NCBI GenBank assembly: GCA_040381535.1
Contig: JBEIHF010000005.1
Coordinates: forward strand, 28,109 to 92,108
DNA length: 64,000 bases
Direction: 5' to 3'
Source of the DNA: Micavibrio_A sp040381535
Lineage (GTDB): Bacteria; Pseudomonadota; Alphaproteobacteria; Micavibrionales; Micavibrionaceae
A program made the translations under genes and the position numbers. Below the pieces are notes generated by a model, which did no database searches, had not been told where the DNA came from, and worked only from the letters and a program-made list of their open reading frames with translations. Shown here piece after piece: positions 62,471 through 64,000 of the stretch; position 1 is the stretch's first letter, and each line of letters starts with the position of its first letter.

Positions 62471-63013
62471 TTAACCTTTTAAGCTCTGCAGTAATTTTTG
62501 CAAGGCTGCCTTCTCGGAATCGCTAATATTTTTTGGCATTTGCAAATCTGTTTTTACGGAAAAACGATCCATGATCGAGGCGATCAACCCACCGCCCATG
62601 ACTTCCTTGCGAATATCGTCTTCCCCGCCGCCTTCCGATGCGGCCTGCGCTACCACGCGCCCGACATAGAAAACCGCCTTTTGGAAACCCAAAACTGCAT
62701 CGGCGGGAAGTCGTTCCTTCAACATGAACATGACTTTGGGAATATCAGCCAGAACCGTCCCCGCATTGTTTTCCCATTGCGGCCATAAATCCTTGCGGCG
62801 CAGCCCCTCTTCCACCACGTCATTGGAAAAAGCCTTGCCGTCGGTTTTCTTAAACACGGTGCGCAAAACCTTTTCCAGCGCGACGCGTTCTTTTTCATCG
62901 TCGCGGGATGTGCCTTGGATATCGTCTATGTGCGAAATCCAAAAACCCACGCGCACGGGAATGGACAAAACCATCGCGAGTTCTTCGTCCAGAAAATCAC
63001 TGAAATAGGACAT
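62471..63013 (-). CDS. Hypothetical protein, paralog of its upstream neighbour
   Basis: A 180-aa acidic, helical protein of unknown family. Together with the gene at 63032-63607 it forms a tandem pair sharing P-x-R-V-G near residue 20, a D-x-x-G turn, a WPxWxxNxxTV segment, and V-A-x-A-x-x-E-G-G later. It starts MSYFSDFLDEELAMVLSIPVRVGFWIS. sucA follows 103 bases downstream. The shared pattern is clear from eye alignment; function unknown. Confidence 0.7.
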   Translation of the reverse strand: MSYFSDFLDEELAMVLSIPVRVGFWISHIDDIQGTSRDDEKERVALEKVLRTVFKKTDGKAFSNDVVEEGLRRKDLWPQWENNAGTVLADIPKVMFMLKERLPADAVLGFQKAVFYVGRVVAQAASEGGGEDDIRKEVMGGGLIASIMDRFSVKTDLQMPKNISDSEKAALQKLLQSLKG

Positions 63014-63031
63014 GTGTTTGTTCTTTCTTCT

Positions 63032-63607
63032 TTATACGGGGGAATAATCGAGCGCCTTGGAAAGCGTGGCGAGCGCCTTTCTTTCCGAAACGGACACGTT
63101 GATGTGTGCAAGCTTGTCTTTCGTGGATGTCGCGATTGTGAGGCCCATCAGCCCGACGATCTTCGTAAAGAAGGATCCGCCCGAAGATGCAACCGCATCC
63201 CCGTCCTCGCGGAACGCCATCGCCACCGAAACGGCGATGTCGAACAAAACGGTTTTGAAATCGAGCAGGCTTTTGTCGGAAAGCGCGAGGTTGATCGTCT
63301 CTAGCGCCATTTCGGCCTCGGCCGGCACCGTGTCGATATTTTGCGACCATGCGGGCCATTTGTCGCGGCCACGCAAACATTCCGCCAGAACCTTTTGGGA
63401 AAATTCACCCTTGCAGAAATCTTCGGCGAATTCGCGCAGGATAGAGGTGAGCATTTCCAGCTCCTGCTCCTGCGCATCCCAGCCGCCGCTCAGATCCGAA
63501 AAGCTGACATAGAGGCCAACGCGGTAAGGCAACGATACCACCGCTTCGCGTTCTTCATCCGTCAATTGGCTAAGAACGTCGCTTACATTTTCGACAGGCT
63601 GGTTCAA
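63032..63607 (-). CDS. Hypothetical protein, paralog of its downstream neighbour
   Basis: A 191-aa helical protein, MNQPVENVSDVLSQLTDEEREAVVSLPYRVGLYVSFSDLSGGWDAQEQELEML onward. It shares with the 62471 gene the LPxRVG, S/H-x-x-D-x-x-G, LR.x.WPxWxxNxxTV and VA-x-A-F/S-x-EDG-D/GG elements. The pair could come from duplication before or inside this lineage. No domain recognised. Spacing to its partner is 18 bases. Confidence 0.7.
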   Translation of the reverse strand: MNQPVENVSDVLSQLTDEEREAVVSLPYRVGLYVSFSDLSGGWDAQEQELEMLTSILREFAEDFCKGEFSQKVLAECLRGRDKWPAWSQNIDTVPAEAEMALETINLALSDKSLLDFKTVLFDIAVSVAMAFREDGDAVASSGGSFFTKIVGLMGLTIATSTKDKLAHINVSVSERKALATLSKALDYSPV

Positions 63608-63685
63608 ACCGTATCTCCATCACGTTGTAACAAAACAGTAATACACAAATGTAGCCATCTCCAGCAAGTTTGTCGCCCATGCACA

Positions 63686-63715
63686 TAAAAAGACCGGCCC
63701 TTTTTAGGGGGCCGG
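63686..63715 (-). terminator. Minus-strand terminator
   Basis: Read on the minus strand: CCGGCCC, 8-base loop CCTAAAAA, GGGCCGG, then TC and a run of T. The loop is the same as in the terminator at 20764-20793. It ends the transcript of the small minus-strand genes at 63797-64000. Confidence 0.85.
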
Positions 63716-63796
63716 CAAGTTGGTTTTGGGGTTTAACGAAGGCACTTTAAGAACCGCATTCTTTGGGGGAAAGAGCGCGGGGAGAAAATGAAAAAA

Positions 63797-63916
63797 CTAG
63801 GCCAGCAGCGCCATAAAATAATGGGTCATGCGCTCGGGCATGGCTTGAAAAGCCAAATTCAATGCGGACGTGGCCACCACCACGAAGCCGAATAAAAACG
63901 TTGCAAAATCAGACAT
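63797..63916 (-). CDS. 39-aa predicted membrane peptide
   Basis: A 39-aa reading frame MSDFATFLFGFVVVATSALNL- with a hydrophobic segment across residues 4-24, then FQAMPERMTHYFMALLA. A strong ribosome binding site (GAGGAG) lies at proper distance before the ATG at 63916. A terminator lies about 80 bases downstream. Short membrane peptides of this kind can be regulatory or toxin-like; I have no evidence for either. Confidence 0.55.
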   Translation of the reverse strand: MSDFATFLFGFVVVATSALNLAFQAMPERMTHYFMALLA

Positions 63917-63937
63917 CACACACTCCTCTTTCAGTTT

Positions 63938-64000
63938 TTAGTCGATCAGGCCCAAGACCTGAATAACGGTTGCGGGCGTCGCCGCGCACATCAGATTGAC
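63938..64000 (-). CDS. 3' end of a small or partial gene running off the window
   Basis: On the minus strand the frame reads ...VNLMCAATPATVIQVLGLID then stop at 63938-63940. It is open to the window edge and ends 21 bases before the 39-aa gene start, which suggests one transcript. Too little is present to identify it. The internal ATG would give only 17 residues. Confidence 0.4.
   Translation of the reverse strand, partial: VNLMCAATPATVIQVLGLID

Noticed and set aside
1..64000. CRISPR arrays, prophage genes, restriction-modification or other defence islands
   Set aside because: No regularly spaced repeats, Cas-like, capsid, terminase or methyltransferase/nuclease gene sets were seen; only hipAB and the IS relic are accessory.

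Overview
The window looks like a chromosomal segment of an alphaproteobacterium of roughly 50% GC. The signs are dnaK-dnaJ followed closely by dapB, an F1-ATPase operon (delta-alpha-gamma-beta-epsilon) without adjacent Fo genes, DUF484 upstream of xerC, and sucA-sucB-lpd without sucCD next to them. Many orphan hypothetical genes recall poorly sampled groups such as Micavibrio-like bacteria. That finer placement is inference; no rRNA is present to test it.

Layout. 1-6 kb: chaperones (dnaK partial, dnaJ), a hotdog thioesterase overlapping dapB, an Ada-like alkylation-repair regulator and endonuclease III. 5.8-12.3 kb: a bactofilin, uvrC, tRNA-Leu(UAA), a membrane protein, a MoaB/CinA-like protein, map and a hypothetical gene. 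12.3-17.5 kb: a decayed radC, a GNAT acetyltransferase, purB, then an iron-storage group (bacterioferritin and two Bfd-like ferredoxins preceded by tandem Fur-box-like sites) and a secreted cyclophilin. 17.5-25 kb: a DMT transporter, a GH13 glucosidase, cspA, and several small membrane, lipoprotein and exported proteins. 25-27.2 kb: an accessory patch with an IS3-family relic carrying three in-frame stops, a tRNA-like scrap, and a hipA-hipB toxin-antitoxin pair in reversed order downstream of two matched 22-bp palindromes. 27.2-34.8 kb: uvrB, a nitroreductase, lysS, two overlapping prepilin-like genes and an 87-bp tandem duplication. 34.8-39.7 kb: a DinG-type helicase, pabB and pabC, overlapping.

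40.2-45.7 kb (minus strand): the F1-ATPase operon. It is unusual in three ways. Delta and alpha subunits lie in one uninterrupted 722-codon frame, an 85-aa orphan gene sits between atpG and atpD, and an amphi-Trp-domain gene sits between atpD and atpC. 45.8-53.3 kb: a TraX-like membrane protein, priA, a small transaldolase, DUF484, a small membrane protein and xerC. 53.3-63.6 kb (mostly minus strand): the 2-oxoglutarate dehydrogenase genes lpd, sucB and sucA, with a putative zinc-site protein between sucB and sucA, plus a paralogous pair of unknown genes upstream of sucA. Divergent genes between lpd and sucB encode a large orphan protein and a deaminase-like protein. The window ends with a 39-aa membrane peptide gene and the tail of another small gene.

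The best candidates for new biology are the delta-alpha ATP synthase fusion with its extra operon members, the orphan insert in the suc operon, the tandem paralogs upstream of sucA, and the paired operators at hipAB. I found no CRISPR array, prophage or complete defence island.
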